Source: Candidatus Bathyarchaeota archaeon (lineage in GTDB: Archaea; Thermoproteota; Bathyarchaeia; TCS64). Taken from it: 7,599 nt of DNA. Below the pieces are notes generated by a model, which saw only the letters and a list, made by a program, of their open reading frames with translations, ran no database searches and had not been told where the DNA came from. The stretch spans positions 1-7,599 of the forward strand of contig WJIV01000243.1 in the NCBI GenBank assembly GCA_014730055.1. The letters are read 5' to 3'. Made by a program: the position numbers and the translations under genes. Shown in pieces: positions 1 to 6,275 of the stretch (within the stretch, counting starts at the first letter, position 1; each line of letters begins with the position of its first letter).

Positions 1-499
1 CTCTTAGACACCATACCATCGCCTGTACCGCGTGCTTGGTTGCGCTGTATAAGCTGGCCCTCCCACTGGTCTCCAGGCCCAGGTTCGAGCTGGTTACGAT
101 AATCTGGCCGTGCTCCTGTTCCTTCATGTGGGGGAGAAGGTTCTTGATCCATAGAAATACGCCTCGGACGTTGGTCTCAAACTGTGCATCATACTCCTCA
201 AGAGTCATATCCTCGAGTAAGCCAAAGTAACCGACACCCGCGTTTGCGATCAAGACGTCCACGCCTCCAAGCACGCTGAGGGCAGTTTCCGAGAGAAGGT
301 TAACCTGGTCAGGGTTTCTTATATCGCCGACGCCCATATGGGCTGTACCACTAAGGCTTCTAACTTCCTCCGCGACATTTTCTAGCTCTTTTTGTCTTCG
401 GGAGGTCAAATAGAAGGTGTTACCCTCAGCCATCTTCAGGGCGGCAGCTCTACCTATTCCACTTGAGGCCCCTGTGATTACTATCCTAAGATCTGACAT
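1..499 (-). CDS. Short-chain dehydrogenase/reductase (SDR), partial, C-terminus off the left edge
   Basis: This is an NAD(P)-dependent oxidoreductase of the classical SDR family, presumably cytosolic; the substrate cannot be told. Reading from the ATG at 499, 166 codons are present before the window ends. The cofactor-binding motif TGASSGIG is at residues 9-16, and a TSRR sequence at 32-35 follows the second strand, where basic residues often favour NADPH. An acidic residue at 59 (GDI), the NAG motif at 86-88, and the full catalytic set N110, S138, Y151 and K155 (YSATK) are all in register. Classical SDRs are about 250 residues, so some 80-90 are missing only because of the window edge. There is no clear Shine-Dalgarno, and an A/T-rich box 22-35 bases upstream suggests a leaderless transcript. 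It lies 90 bases downstream of the iron-sulfur flavoprotein gene on the same strand. Family assignment is very secure; function is not. Confidence 0.95.
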   Translation of the reverse strand, partial: MSDLRIVITGASSGIGRAAALKMAEGNTFYLTSRRQKELENVAEEVRSLSGTAHMGVGDIRNPDQVNLLSETALSVLGGVDVLIANAGVGYFGLLEDMTLEEYDAQFETNVRGVFLWIKNLLPHMKEQEHGQIIVTSSNLGLETSGRASLYSATKHAVQAMVWCLR

Positions 500-520
500 G
501 GATACTTGATACGTGGAATG

Positions 521-534
521 ATGTAAAATAATTT
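521..534 (-). promoter_or_regulatory. Candidate TATA box for the SDR gene
   Basis: On the minus strand the sequence reads AAATTATTTTACAT, centred about 28 bases before the ATG at 499. This is the distance expected for an archaeal TATA box serving a leaderless or near-leaderless mRNA. It is inferred from position and composition only; no BRE was confirmed. Confidence 0.4.
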
Positions 535-589
535 GGATAAAAGACTAATTACCACCCAATTTAGTGATAAAGATTTTTGTGCTTTATGT

Positions 590-1159
590 TTACTTTAGCT
601 TCTCCGCTAATCTTGTAACTGCTAGCCCGAGGGCCCATGAGGACTCCATTCCTTCCTTGTCTTTGAGTACTTCTCCTTTTTCCTGGGCTATGGCGTTGGC
701 GTAGCTTTTAATCCCGGGTACTATCATCTTCTGGCTCAGGATAAAGAGTAGTAGCTGGGTCCAGACGTTTGCTAGGCCTGTTCTTCGGGCAACACTCATG
801 GCTCCCGCTACCTTGCCGTCAAACTTTGTCCTGCCATAGGCTGCACTGTTAAAGGATCCTGACCTGTCTATGAGGGCCTTCATCTGGGGCGTCATGGATT
901 CAAAGTAGCTCGGGCTGGCGAAGATCAACCCATCGGCGCCTGTTATTTTCTCGAATACTTCTTCAAAATCATCATCAATAATGCAGGAACCTGAGGAACA
1001 CGCCCCACATGCAGTACAAGGCAAAACTTTCTTCTCGGAAAGAAGAATAATCTCCGTTTGCGCTCCCTCTGTTTCTGCTGCTTTCAGCGCGTTCCGTACT
1101 AGTATCTCTGTATTGCCCTCGGGGCGGGGGCTCCCTGAGACTCCAATCACTTTAACCAT
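590..1159 (-). CDS. Isf-type iron-sulfur flavoprotein / NADPH-dependent FMN reductase family
   Basis: This is a flavodoxin-fold protein of 189 residues that should bind FMN and a [4Fe-4S] cluster. The N-terminal SGSPRPEGNT at 8-17 is the FMN phosphate loop typical of the family. Cysteines 48, 51, 54 and 59 form CX2CX2CX4C, within the compact CX2CX2CX4-7C pattern known from Methanosarcina Isf. SPSYFESMTPQMK at 82-94 is the second conserved flavin-side motif. Isf proteins pass electrons between ferredoxin and small acceptors and have been linked to O2 and peroxide detoxification in methanogens; that role here is inference. A GTG at 1174 would add five residues, but I prefer the ATG at 1159. It starts directly at the conserved VKVIGVSGSP strand and has GGTGAG ten bases upstream, overlapping the GTG. 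It lies between the MFS gene (upstream, about 120 bases) and the SDR gene (downstream, 90 bases). Confidence 0.92.
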   Translation of the reverse strand: MVKVIGVSGSPRPEGNTEILVRNALKAAETEGAQTEIILLSEKKVLPCTACGACSSGSCIIDDDFEEVFEKITGADGLIFASPSYFESMTPQMKALIDRSGSFNSAAYGRTKFDGKVAGAMSVARRTGLANVWTQLLLFILSQKMIVPGIKSYANAIAQEKGEVLKDKEGMESSWALGLAVTRLAEKLK

Positions 1160-1169
1160 GGACCTATGT

Positions 1170-1175
1170 CTCACC
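1170..1175 (-). promoter_or_regulatory. Ribosome binding site GGTGAG that decides the flavoprotein start
   Basis: On the minus strand GGTGAG lies ten bases before the ATG at 1159 and matches the archaeal anti-Shine-Dalgarno core (complement of the 16S tail, GGTGA). It overlaps the alternative GTG start at 1174, which argues for the ATG. Confidence 0.5.
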
Positions 1176-1240
1176 CTGAGGGGATAAGACCTTGGAAACG
1201 GAAAGAATGAGGCCTGTTTCTTGGTGTTAGGTTACTCGGA

Positions 1241-1253
1241 TTGATATTTTTAG
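1241..1253 (-). promoter_or_regulatory. Candidate TATA box for the flavoprotein gene
   Basis: On the minus strand CTAAAAATATCAA is the best TATA-like element in the 121-base gap between the MFS stop and the flavoprotein ATG. Initiation about 25 bases downstream would give a leader of roughly 55-60 bases, consistent with the Shine-Dalgarno site seen here. Inference from composition and spacing. Confidence 0.35.
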
Positions 1254-1280
1254 TGTGTAATTACGAACGATATGTATGCA

Positions 1281-2513
1281 TTAACTTGGATTTTTTTCGT
1301 TGCCTCTACTTGGTATCATTATCATTAGGGGGAGAACAAAGAATACATCGCCGATAAGATTTATCCACCATATATAATCGGGGTTAATATTCCATATAAG
1401 CCCTCCAATGACGGGTGATACTGTTCCAATTACGCCGTGTGTTAACATGGATATCCCATTCCAGCGGCCTCTTACATCTAAAGGTATATACTCGTGAATA
1501 AAAGCGGTCCAGCCTATGAATAGGGCCGTCTGGATGCCCTGAAGTAAACCAGCTAATATAAGGTACTCAGGATGATCCGGAGGGGTAAAAATGGTTACAA
1601 TTATACTCGCCCACCAGAACACTCGGGAAATATAGGCAAGCTTTCTTCTACCATACCGGTCAGCTAGTTGACCGGCAGCCATGGAGAATAATACACCTAT
1701 AAGGGTAGATACTGTACCTCTCCAACCCAGAATAAACGCAGTCGCTCCCTTAACGTCAACCATATAGATACCGCTGAAAGGCATCCTCATATGTGAAACC
1801 AGCGTCATTACACACTGCCTCAGTAAAAGCAGCTTCAAACCAGGAACATCATCTAAAACGCTGTAAAAGTAGCCATATACCCCCTGGTTATTAGCCTCCC
1901 GGGTAAAAGAGACCTCGCGCATCTGAGTGAAAATCAGCAAAAAGGTTACTATACTCATGATAAACTGTAATAAGAATAATGGTCTGATATTATCAGCGGA
2001 ACCCAGGCCCCCGAAATATGTTACAACATAAGCTGAGATTAAAGGGGCGAAAACTCCAGCTATTGATATGATGACTCTCTGGAAAGAAATACCCCTGACT
2101 CTATCGCGGTCTTTCAGGGAGCTTATCCAGATTATCTGGGAAGGCGGGCCGGTTACTCTTTGAGCAATCGCCTGCCAGACCTCAATAACTATACACACGG
2201 GCCAACTCTGTGCGAGAAAACGCAGTAAAGGGGTCGGTATCTGGAGACCTCTTCCATAAAGATAGAGTCTTTTCATTTTGGTGCTATGATCCGTTAGCCA
2301 ACCAGAGGGTAATGCTAATAACGCCATTATCGCGTGACTGGTGCTATTGATAATACCCAGCTCAACAGAGGTCGCTCCTAGTCTGGTGATAAATATGTTC
2401 CAGTACTCATTGACCCCACTGCCAGCAAACATGGTGTCAAGCAATCCACGTGCCAGGAATACCTTATAGTTTCTTGACTGCCTTTGCCAGAATTCTTTGA
2501 ACTTGTTAATCAA
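1281..2513 (-). CDS. Major facilitator superfamily (MFS) transporter
   Basis: This is a 410-residue membrane protein with the size, hydrophobicity and two-halves layout of a 12-helix MFS secondary transporter. MFS motif A occurs in both halves at the expected cytoplasmic loops: GWLTDHSTKMKR at about 71-82 (loop 2-3) and the stronger GQLADRYGRRK at 281-291 (loop 8-9). A hydrophilic central segment around 198-226 separates the halves. The substrate cannot be read from the sequence; efflux of small molecules is one possibility. The only start allowed by the upstream in-frame TAG is the TTG at 2513, and the next in-frame ATG (residue 27) would cut into the first helix. There is no Shine-Dalgarno, but a strong TATA-like stretch lies about 45-55 bases upstream. 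The gene looks more A/T-rich than the aminotransferase and aldo/keto reductase genes, which might reflect transfer or membrane-protein codon bias. Confidence 0.92.
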   Translation of the reverse strand: MINKFKEFWQRQSRNYKVFLARGLLDTMFAGSGVNEYWNIFITRLGATSVELGIINSTSHAIMALLALPSGWLTDHSTKMKRLYLYGRGLQIPTPLLRFLAQSWPVCIVIEVWQAIAQRVTGPPSQIIWISSLKDRDRVRGISFQRVIISIAGVFAPLISAYVVTYFGGLGSADNIRPLFLLQFIMSIVTFLLIFTQMREVSFTREANNQGVYGYFYSVLDDVPGLKLLLLRQCVMTLVSHMRMPFSGIYMVDVKGATAFILGWRGTVSTLIGVLFSMAAGQLADRYGRRKLAYISRVFWWASIIVTIFTPPDHPEYLILAGLLQGIQTALFIGWTAFIHEYIPLDVRGRWNGISMLTHGVIGTVSPVIGGLIWNINPDYIWWINLIGDVFFVLPLMIMIPSRGNEKNPS

Positions 2514-2555
2514 TTTTAGCTAACAGATCCGGGGATTTGGAAATAGTTACCCTGT

Positions 2556-2567
2556 TCTATATATATT
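2556..2567 (-). promoter_or_regulatory. Candidate TATA box for the MFS gene
   Basis: On the minus strand the run AATATATATAGA is the clearest TATA element near this gene. Initiation about 25 bases downstream would leave a leader of roughly 20 bases before the TTG start. Confidence 0.45.
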
Positions 2568-2598
2568 GCTATCGTTATCATAAACACCTGAGCGTTTA

Positions 2599-2613
2599 CA
2601 TATATTATATATG
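2599..2613. repeat. Perfect 15-base A/T palindrome upstream of the MFS gene
   Basis: CATATATTATATATG has two 7-base arms around a single T. It lies about 85 bases before the MFS start and about 35 bases upstream of the proposed TATA box. It could be a regulator site, a second TATA element, or low-complexity A/T sequence. An ATG-led plus-strand frame of 35 codons begins at its right end but has no support as a gene. Confidence 0.35.
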
Positions 2614-2807
2614 AAGGTAATAGCACGCAATTCTTGTAAAAGTGGCGCAGATCCAGAGAAAGCATTTCCAGTGGACTTGCCATTTTCCAGTTACTCTAGT
2701 TTGATGCTCAAGCGGTAATATTTTCACTAGCTCAATTACGTGTGCTCTCCACAGAGTAGGGGAGAGTGAGGCCTATTTTTTCGCTTATGTGGTGGTCAAA
2801 CATTTTC
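2614..2807. other. Intergenic region between aldo/keto reductase and MFS genes, with a small hairpin
   Basis: No convincing gene is seen on either strand; one open minus-strand frame of about 60 codons lacks a good start and has protein-unlike composition rich in Trp and Cys. The only clear structure is an inverted repeat, CTCTCC at 2745-2750 against GGAGAG at 2761-2766, with a 10-base loop. On the plus strand it is followed by T6 at 2776-2781. The gene that ends nearby (aldo/keto reductase) is transcribed the other way, so the T run is on the wrong side for it to act as that gene's terminator. Confidence 0.4.
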
Positions 2808-3962
2808 CTAAATATTGTCTGGTTTTGGGAATAGTCTGTTATTTTCATTCATTAGTTTACGTATTGGAAGTTCCTGTGGGCATTTTTCCTCGCATTCACC
2901 GCAAGCGATACAGTATTCTGAATGTTTTTCAGGGGATATCTCCTCCCAGTACCTTTCCTTTACGCCTGGGTCTCCTCCACTCATATAGTACTCGTTATAA
3001 TATCCCAGTATAGTCGGGATATCCAGTCCGGCAGGGCATGGCATGCAGTACTGGCAGGCTGTGCACCCAACGAAGCCAAGCCTGTTATAAGCCTCCCTGA
3101 CCTCATCGTATAGTTTCATATCGGATTCCGATAAGGTCCCGGGTCCACTCCTATCGGCGTACGTCAGGTTCTCTTTAACATGCCACATCTCACTCATACC
3201 GCTAAGGACAACATTTACCTCGGGCAGGTTCCAGACCCACTGAAGAGCCCACTCAGCCGGCGTGCGTTCCACCGGGGATTTACCCCAGATCTTCGCAACC
3301 TCATCCGGTGGAGTGACGGCAAGTTTACCCCCTTTTATAGGCTCCATAACAACTACAGCCAGCCCCTTATCCGCCGCATATCTCAACCCTTCAAGGCCAG
3401 CTTGATACTCGGTATCCATATAGTTCAACTGTATCTGGCAGAAAGTCCAGTCATAGTAATCAACTATCTCCTTGAATAGAGCCAGGTCATCATGGAAGCT
3501 GAACCCAAGATACCTGATCTCACCTTTATCTAGCTTCTCCTCAGCCCATTCGAGCACCTTGAAATCCTTGACTTTCTTCCACCGGCTCTCCCTAAGACCA
3601 TGGAGAAGGTAGAAATCGATGAAATCAGTCTCCAGTCTCTGCAGGTGAGTATAGAAGAAATCATCCAGGTCCTCCTCCTTCTCCACCAGCCTCATGGGCA
3701 TCTTTGTAGCTATTCTAACTTTTTCCCGGTAGCCATCTTTTAGAGCTTTTCCGAGTAATTCCTCGGATTTTCCTCCATGGTAGACGTAAGCTGTATCAAT
3801 ATAGTTAACACCATTATCTATTGCGTGTCTGATCATGTTTATGGATGGTTCGACCATGATATCCCGGACATTTTTTCCTCTTACCGGAAGCCTCATAACT
3901 CCAAAGCCAAGAACTGACGCGTCCCAGTCCAGTTTACCGAATTTTCTATACTTCAATATCAC
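2808..3962 (-). CDS. Aldo/keto reductase with C-terminal [4Fe-4S] ferredoxin domain
   Basis: This 384-residue cytosolic oxidoreductase joins an aldo/keto reductase barrel (about 1-275) to a ferredoxin-like tail (about 295-365). The catalytic tetrad of the AKR superfamily is visible: D56 and Y61 (DTAYVYHGG), K87 (ATKMP) and H121 (LLHG). The tail has CTACQYCMPCP with C300, C303, C306, C309 and CIACGECEEKCP with C351, C354, C357, C361, the pattern of the Fe-S subgroup of AKRs common in anaerobic archaea and bacteria. Electron exchange with ferredoxin rather than only NADPH is a reasonable inference; the substrate is unknown. The longest frame starts at GTG 3962. A TTG at 3956 would give the usual MKYRKFGK start and has GGTG five bases upstream, so it is a serious alternative. 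The gene is divergent from the aminotransferase across a 182-base shared promoter region. Confidence 0.94.
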   Translation of the reverse strand: MILKYRKFGKLDWDASVLGFGVMRLPVRGKNVRDIMVEPSINMIRHAIDNGVNYIDTAYVYHGGKSEELLGKALKDGYREKVRIATKMPMRLVEKEEDLDDFFYTHLQRLETDFIDFYLLHGLRESRWKKVKDFKVLEWAEEKLDKGEIRYLGFSFHDDLALFKEIVDYYDWTFCQIQLNYMDTEYQAGLEGLRYAADKGLAVVVMEPIKGGKLAVTPPDEVAKIWGKSPVERTPAEWALQWVWNLPEVNVVLSGMSEMWHVKENLTYADRSGPGTLSESDMKLYDEVREAYNRLGFVGCTACQYCMPCPAGLDIPTILGYYNEYYMSGGDPGVKERYWEEISPEKHSEYCIACGECEEKCPQELPIRKLMNENNRLFPKPDNI

Positions 3963-3989
3963 ACCTTTATGGCTGAATAAATGTTTACT

Positions 3990-3998
3990 GGAATATAG
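3990..3998 (-). promoter_or_regulatory. Candidate TATA box for the aldo/keto reductase gene
   Basis: On the minus strand CTATATTCC lies about 28-36 bases before the GTG at 3962, giving a leaderless or very short-leader mRNA. A TTTATT stretch closer to the start is a weaker alternative. Confidence 0.35.
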
Positions 3999-4104
3999 AC
4001 GTTTTAGTAGTGAGAAGATTAACCCAGAGATTCACATTATTTGAAAAACAAATTCATAACTTGTGGCAAAATATTCTGGGATAGTATGTATCCACTGGTA
4101 TGTG

Positions 4105-4111
4105 TTAAATA
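4105..4111 (+). promoter_or_regulatory. Candidate TATA box for the aminotransferase gene
   Basis: TTAAATA is 34-40 bases before the TTG at 4145, so initiation about 25 bases downstream gives a leader of roughly 10 bases. It shares the 182-base divergent region with the aldo/keto reductase promoter. Confidence 0.35.
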
Positions 4112-4144
4112 GCTGTGGCTGTGGGTTAGAGGCAGTGAACAGTA

Positions 4145-5299
4145 TTGATTGAGAGATCCTACAAACATTATGGCGTAAAGCCTGGAAGCATTTTCCTAAG
4201 CGGAGGAGACCCTAACTTTGCTACCCCCGCGCATATACGTGATGCGGCCATTAAGGCAATAATAGAGGGCTATACGCACTATGCGCCCTCTGAAGGGATC
4301 CCGGAGCTAAAGGAGGCAATAGTGAACTATTACAGTAAATACGGGGTAAACTATGACCCGGATCAGGTATTGGTGACCAGCGGCGGTAGCCCCGCCTTAC
4401 ACATGGCAAACACTTCACTGCTTGAGCCAGGGGACGAGGTGCTGGTATTTGACCCCTCCTTCAGCAGGTATTTTAGCGAACCACCTAGCCTCGGAGCCAA
4501 GGTAGTCCCAGTCCCACTACGGGGAACCGGTTACCACCTGGAACCGGAGGATCTTTACTCACGGATCACGGAGAAGTCGAAGACTGTTATCCTGTGTAAC
4601 CCCAATAACCCCACAGGTACAGTTTACACCAGAGAGGAACTGGAGGTAATCGCCGAGGCAGCGGTTGAACATGATCTGGTAGTAATATCGGATGAGTTCT
4701 ACAGTGAATTCATCTATGATGACAGGGAGCACACCGCGATATCCAGCCTCGAGGGTATGAAGGAACGCACCTTTGTACTCGTAGGAGGTACAAAGATGTT
4801 CAACTTTACCGGGTGGAGACTCGCCTCGTTAATAATTCCCCCGGGGTACATTGACCTTGTTAAAGAGAAGACCCGGTTTTTCGGGGTACGCCCTGCAACG
4901 TTTGTCCAGAGAGCAGGCGCAGTGGCCTTCGACGCCCTCTCAGGTAAACATGGCCAGGCTGTAATGAGGGCACACAGAGAAGAGTACGACCGGAGGAGGA
5001 GGTTTTTCTGTAAACGTATGAACGAGATTGAGGGCGTAGACTGTCACACCTTTGAAGGTGCCTTCTATGCTTACCCAGATGTCTCATCTTTCGGCGTACC
5101 CGTCTCAAAATTCGTCGAAGAACTAGGACGCGTGGAAGGAGTGCTTGTAGGGAACGGCGAATCCCACGGAGGCGTAAGCGTAATCGGTGAAAAGAGCCCG
5201 GCTTACGGCCACATAAGACCAGCACTGGTACAGGACGTAGAAGTACTGGAGGACGCGGCAAACAGAATTGAAAGATTCACAAAGAACATAAAAACATGA
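4145..5299 (+). CDS. PLP-dependent class I/II aminotransferase (aspartate aminotransferase fold)
   Basis: A 384-residue fold-type I PLP enzyme that transfers amino groups between an amino acid and a 2-oxo acid in the cytosol; substrate specificity is not decidable. Visible landmarks are YTHYAPSEGIPELKEAI from residue 43, CNPNNPTGT at 151-159 (N155 near the PLP O3'), SDEFY at 182-186 (D183 to the pyridine N, Y186), the Schiff-base lysine K217, GWRL with R224 (phosphate), and GHIRPAL with R358 as the substrate-carboxylate arginine. The lysine sits in GGTKMFNFTGWR rather than the usual SK[TS]F, a modest departure. The N-terminal arm before LSGGDPNF is only about 17 residues, some 20 shorter than many relatives. 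An in-frame TGA at 4136-4138 forces the TTG at 4145 as the first start. No strong Shine-Dalgarno is seen. Aminotransferase identity is firm; role in the neighbourhood is unknown. Confidence 0.95.
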   Translation: MIERSYKHYGVKPGSIFLSGGDPNFATPAHIRDAAIKAIIEGYTHYAPSEGIPELKEAIVNYYSKYGVNYDPDQVLVTSGGSPALHMANTSLLEPGDEVLVFDPSFSRYFSEPPSLGAKVVPVPLRGTGYHLEPEDLYSRITEKSKTVILCNPNNPTGTVYTREELEVIAEAAVEHDLVVISDEFYSEFIYDDREHTAISSLEGMKERTFVLVGGTKMFNFTGWRLASLIIPPGYIDLVKEKTRFFGVRPATFVQRAGAVAFDALSGKHGQAVMRAHREEYDRRRRFFCKRMNEIEGVDCHTFEGAFYAYPDVSSFGVPVSKFVEELGRVEGVLVGNGESHGGVSVIGEKSPAYGHIRPALVQDVEVLEDAANRIERFTKNIKT

Positions 5300-5327
5300 C
5301 AAGTTAGATGAACAGATAGTAATAGCA

Positions 5328-5348
5328 TTTCCTTCTTCCTTATTTTCC
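5328..5348 (+). terminator. Pyrimidine-rich terminator candidate after the aminotransferase
   Basis: Beginning 29 bases past the TGA, the 21-base stretch is all T and C except one A, and it ends in the near-palindrome TTTTCCGGGAAAA (5343-5355). T-rich tracts just past a stop are the usual archaeal termination signal. Confidence 0.4.
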
Positions 5349-5433
5349 GGGAAAAAACAGTGTGCCTCAAACAGGCTGAGAAGGTACTAGTAAAGATCGA
5401 AAAAGGTGAATCAGATTAAGTAAAGTAAAAGTC

Positions 5434-5440
5434 AAAAAAA
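5434..5440 (-). terminator. T7 tract, possible terminator for vapBC1
   Basis: The plus-strand A7 reads as T7 on the minus strand, followed by further T-rich sequence (GACTTTTACTTTACTT), about 137 bases past the vapC1 stop. It is consistent with an archaeal intrinsic terminator for the minus-strand operon. Confidence 0.35.
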
Positions 5441-5448
5441 GGGTATCC

Positions 5449-5495
5449 ACTGGTAACAGGGAACGTCATAGGGTGACTAGTAGATCAATTATTAC
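5449..5495 (+). repeat. Diverged direct repeat, copy A
   Basis: This 47-base stretch aligns to 6635-6682 in the same orientation with about 37 matches and one 1-base gap; the right-hand 32 bases (5464-5495 against 6651-6682) match at 26 positions with no gap. Five of the six mismatches there share one codon phase. In that frame both copies read V-I-G-stop-L-V-D/N-Q-L-L, so this may be the 3' tail of a second decayed glycerophosphotransferase copy. It lies about 80 bases past the vapC1 stop. Confidence 0.55.
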
Positions 5496-5576
5496 GGCTT
5501 ACTCAAAGTTATTTGATCTCTTGCCTGTTTGCACCCATTCAAAGTTTAAGACAGCTCGATATGCTTTTATGCTGGT

Positions 5577-5975
5577 TCAAGGGTTTGTGTACCAGCGGGT
5601 TTTTGTGCCTTCTATCTCTTGGAAGTGGGGGTCATCTGTAACGACTGGGCATCGGTGTATCTTTGCGGTAGCAGCGATGATGCTATCTGCCATGGGGATT
5701 CGGTGTTTTTTCCTTATCTCTGCGCTGTTTACGGCGATCTCGTAGTCGACGTTTATTACATTGAAGCTCCTTCTTATCGTCTCGCTTCTAGTCTTCGCGA
5801 CGTCCCTGCCCTCCCTCTCCAGGTCGATCCGGTAGATCTCGTGGATGGTTATGGTTGATACCTTTCTGTCTTTGACTGATCTGAGATCTTCCTTCAGCCT
5901 CTTTAAGAAGTCGTGGTTGCTGGAGTAGAAGTACTCGATGAAGAATCTGGAGTCATAGATGCTACTCTTGGGCAT
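5577..5975 (-). CDS. vapC: PIN-domain toxin VapC1
   Basis: A 132-residue PIN-domain protein, the expected size of a VapC toxin: a Mg2+- or Mn2+-dependent endoribonuclease that inhibits translation when freed from its antitoxin. The conserved acidic positions are present: D8 (YDSRFF), E46 (TIHEIY), D97 (MADSIIAA) and D114/D115 in VTDDPHF, where family members usually have TxDxxF. The RNA target cannot be inferred. The ATG at 5975 overlaps the end of vapB1 by 14 bases in another frame, and GAGGG lies about 8-12 bases upstream, so the pair is translationally coupled in the normal antitoxin-first order. The gene looks intact, unlike the toxin gene of the second module in this window. Confidence 0.9.
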   Translation of the reverse strand: MPKSSIYDSRFFIEYFYSSNHDFLKRLKEDLRSVKDRKVSTITIHEIYRIDLEREGRDVAKTRSETIRRSFNVINVDYEIAVNSAEIRKKHRIPMADSIIAATAKIHRCPVVTDDPHFQEIEGTKTRWYTNP

Positions 5976-6195
5976 CCTCTTCCCTCATGGCGTCGAGGAA
6001 CTTTTTCAGTTGGTTTACGTCTCCCCGGTCTTTGCTTTCCCCGGCGAGGTCGAAGATGCTGGTCTGGCGTCTTACCACTATCCTGCCTTCCTCCTCAGTC
6101 ACCTCTACCTTGGAGCCTTCCTCTATCTTGAATTTCCTCCTCAGTTCAACTGGTATTGTGATCTGGCCTTTCCTAGTAACTCTGATCTCAGTCAT
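5962..6195 (-). CDS. vapB: AbrB/MazE-type antitoxin VapB1
   Basis: A 77-residue antitoxin with an N-terminal swapped-hairpin AbrB DNA-binding domain (TEIRVTRKGQITIPVELRRKF, then the KIEEGSKVEV strand and RIVVRR). The acidic and charged C-terminal arm, ending around LKKFLDAMREEDAQE, would wrap the toxin. Such proteins neutralise the PIN toxin and repress their own operon with it. An upstream TTG at 6204 would add three residues (MRS), but the ATG at 6195 begins right at the conserved domain and fits a leaderless start about 25 bases after a TATAAG element. It directly precedes and overlaps vapC1. Its sequence is clearly different from VapB2 in this window, so the modules are not a recent duplication. 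Confidence 0.9.
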   Translation of the reverse strand: MTEIRVTRKGQITIPVELRRKFKIEEGSKVEVTEEEGRIVVRRQTSIFDLAGESKDRGDVNQLKKFLDAMREEDAQE

Positions 6196-6207
6196 ACTCC
6201 GCAACAG

Positions 6208-6231
6208 GTACTACTTATAGTTTAGTAGGAC
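6208..6231 (-). promoter_or_regulatory. vapBC1 promoter with palindromic operator candidate
   Basis: GTACTACT at 6208-6215 and AGTAGGAC at 6224-6231 form an inverted repeat matching at 7 of 8 positions with an 8-base spacer. The spacer holds the TATA-like element (minus strand AAACTATAAG) about 20-28 bases before the vapB1 ATG. A dyad covering the TATA box is what an autorepressing VapB dimer or VapBC complex would use. Regulation is inferred; the symmetry is visible. Confidence 0.5.
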
Positions 6232-6275
6232 ATAAATATTTGGTTCAACTTGTTTTACTGTATCCTAGAGTTTTG

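Larger units (their letters stand above)
5300..5576. other. Convergent intergenic region between aminotransferase and vapC1
   Basis: Both neighbours end here. Apart from the terminator candidates and the diverged repeat copy, I see no intact gene. A plus-strand mini-frame at 5360-5419 (GTG start, 19 codons, ending KIEKGESD) looks protein-like but has no start signal and no recognisable family. An open plus-strand frame from about 5473 runs into the shadow of vapC1 and is not credible as a gene. Confidence 0.5.

Noticed and set aside
2600..2746. Open minus-strand frame of roughly 50-60 codons between the aldo/keto reductase and MFS genes
   Set aside because: It has no credible start or ribosome site, unusual Trp/Cys-rich composition and no recognisable domain.
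2745..2781. Hairpin CTCTCC/GGAGAG followed by T6, resembling a rho-independent terminator on the plus strand
   Set aside because: No plus-strand gene reads into it, and the nearest gene end is on the minus strand, where the T run would precede the hairpin. The stem is only six pairs.
4860..5261. Long minus-strand frame of 133 codons inside the aminotransferase gene
   Set aside because: It is very rich in Arg and Leu and lies opposite conserved aminotransferase codons, typical of an antisense shadow.
5360..5419. A 19-codon plus-strand frame ending KIEKGESD
   Set aside because: It looks protein-like, but it is very short, starts at a GTG with no ribosome site, and matches no family I know. 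It may be a relic but cannot be supported.
4088..5455. Exact 13-base match GTATCCACTGGTA at 4088-4100 and 5443-5455, flanking the aminotransferase gene
   Set aside because: The match does not extend on either side, and one 13-base coincidence is roughly expected in a window this long. There are no terminal inverted repeats or transposase, so I do not call it a mobile-element boundary.
5474..5476. Shared in-frame TGA in both diverged repeat copies (also 6661-6663) as a selenocysteine or recoded codon
   Set aside because: TGA is used as a normal stop here (aminotransferase, vapC1), there is no SECIS-like structure nearby, and the surrounding frames are decayed. Common ancestry after a nonsense mutation is simpler.
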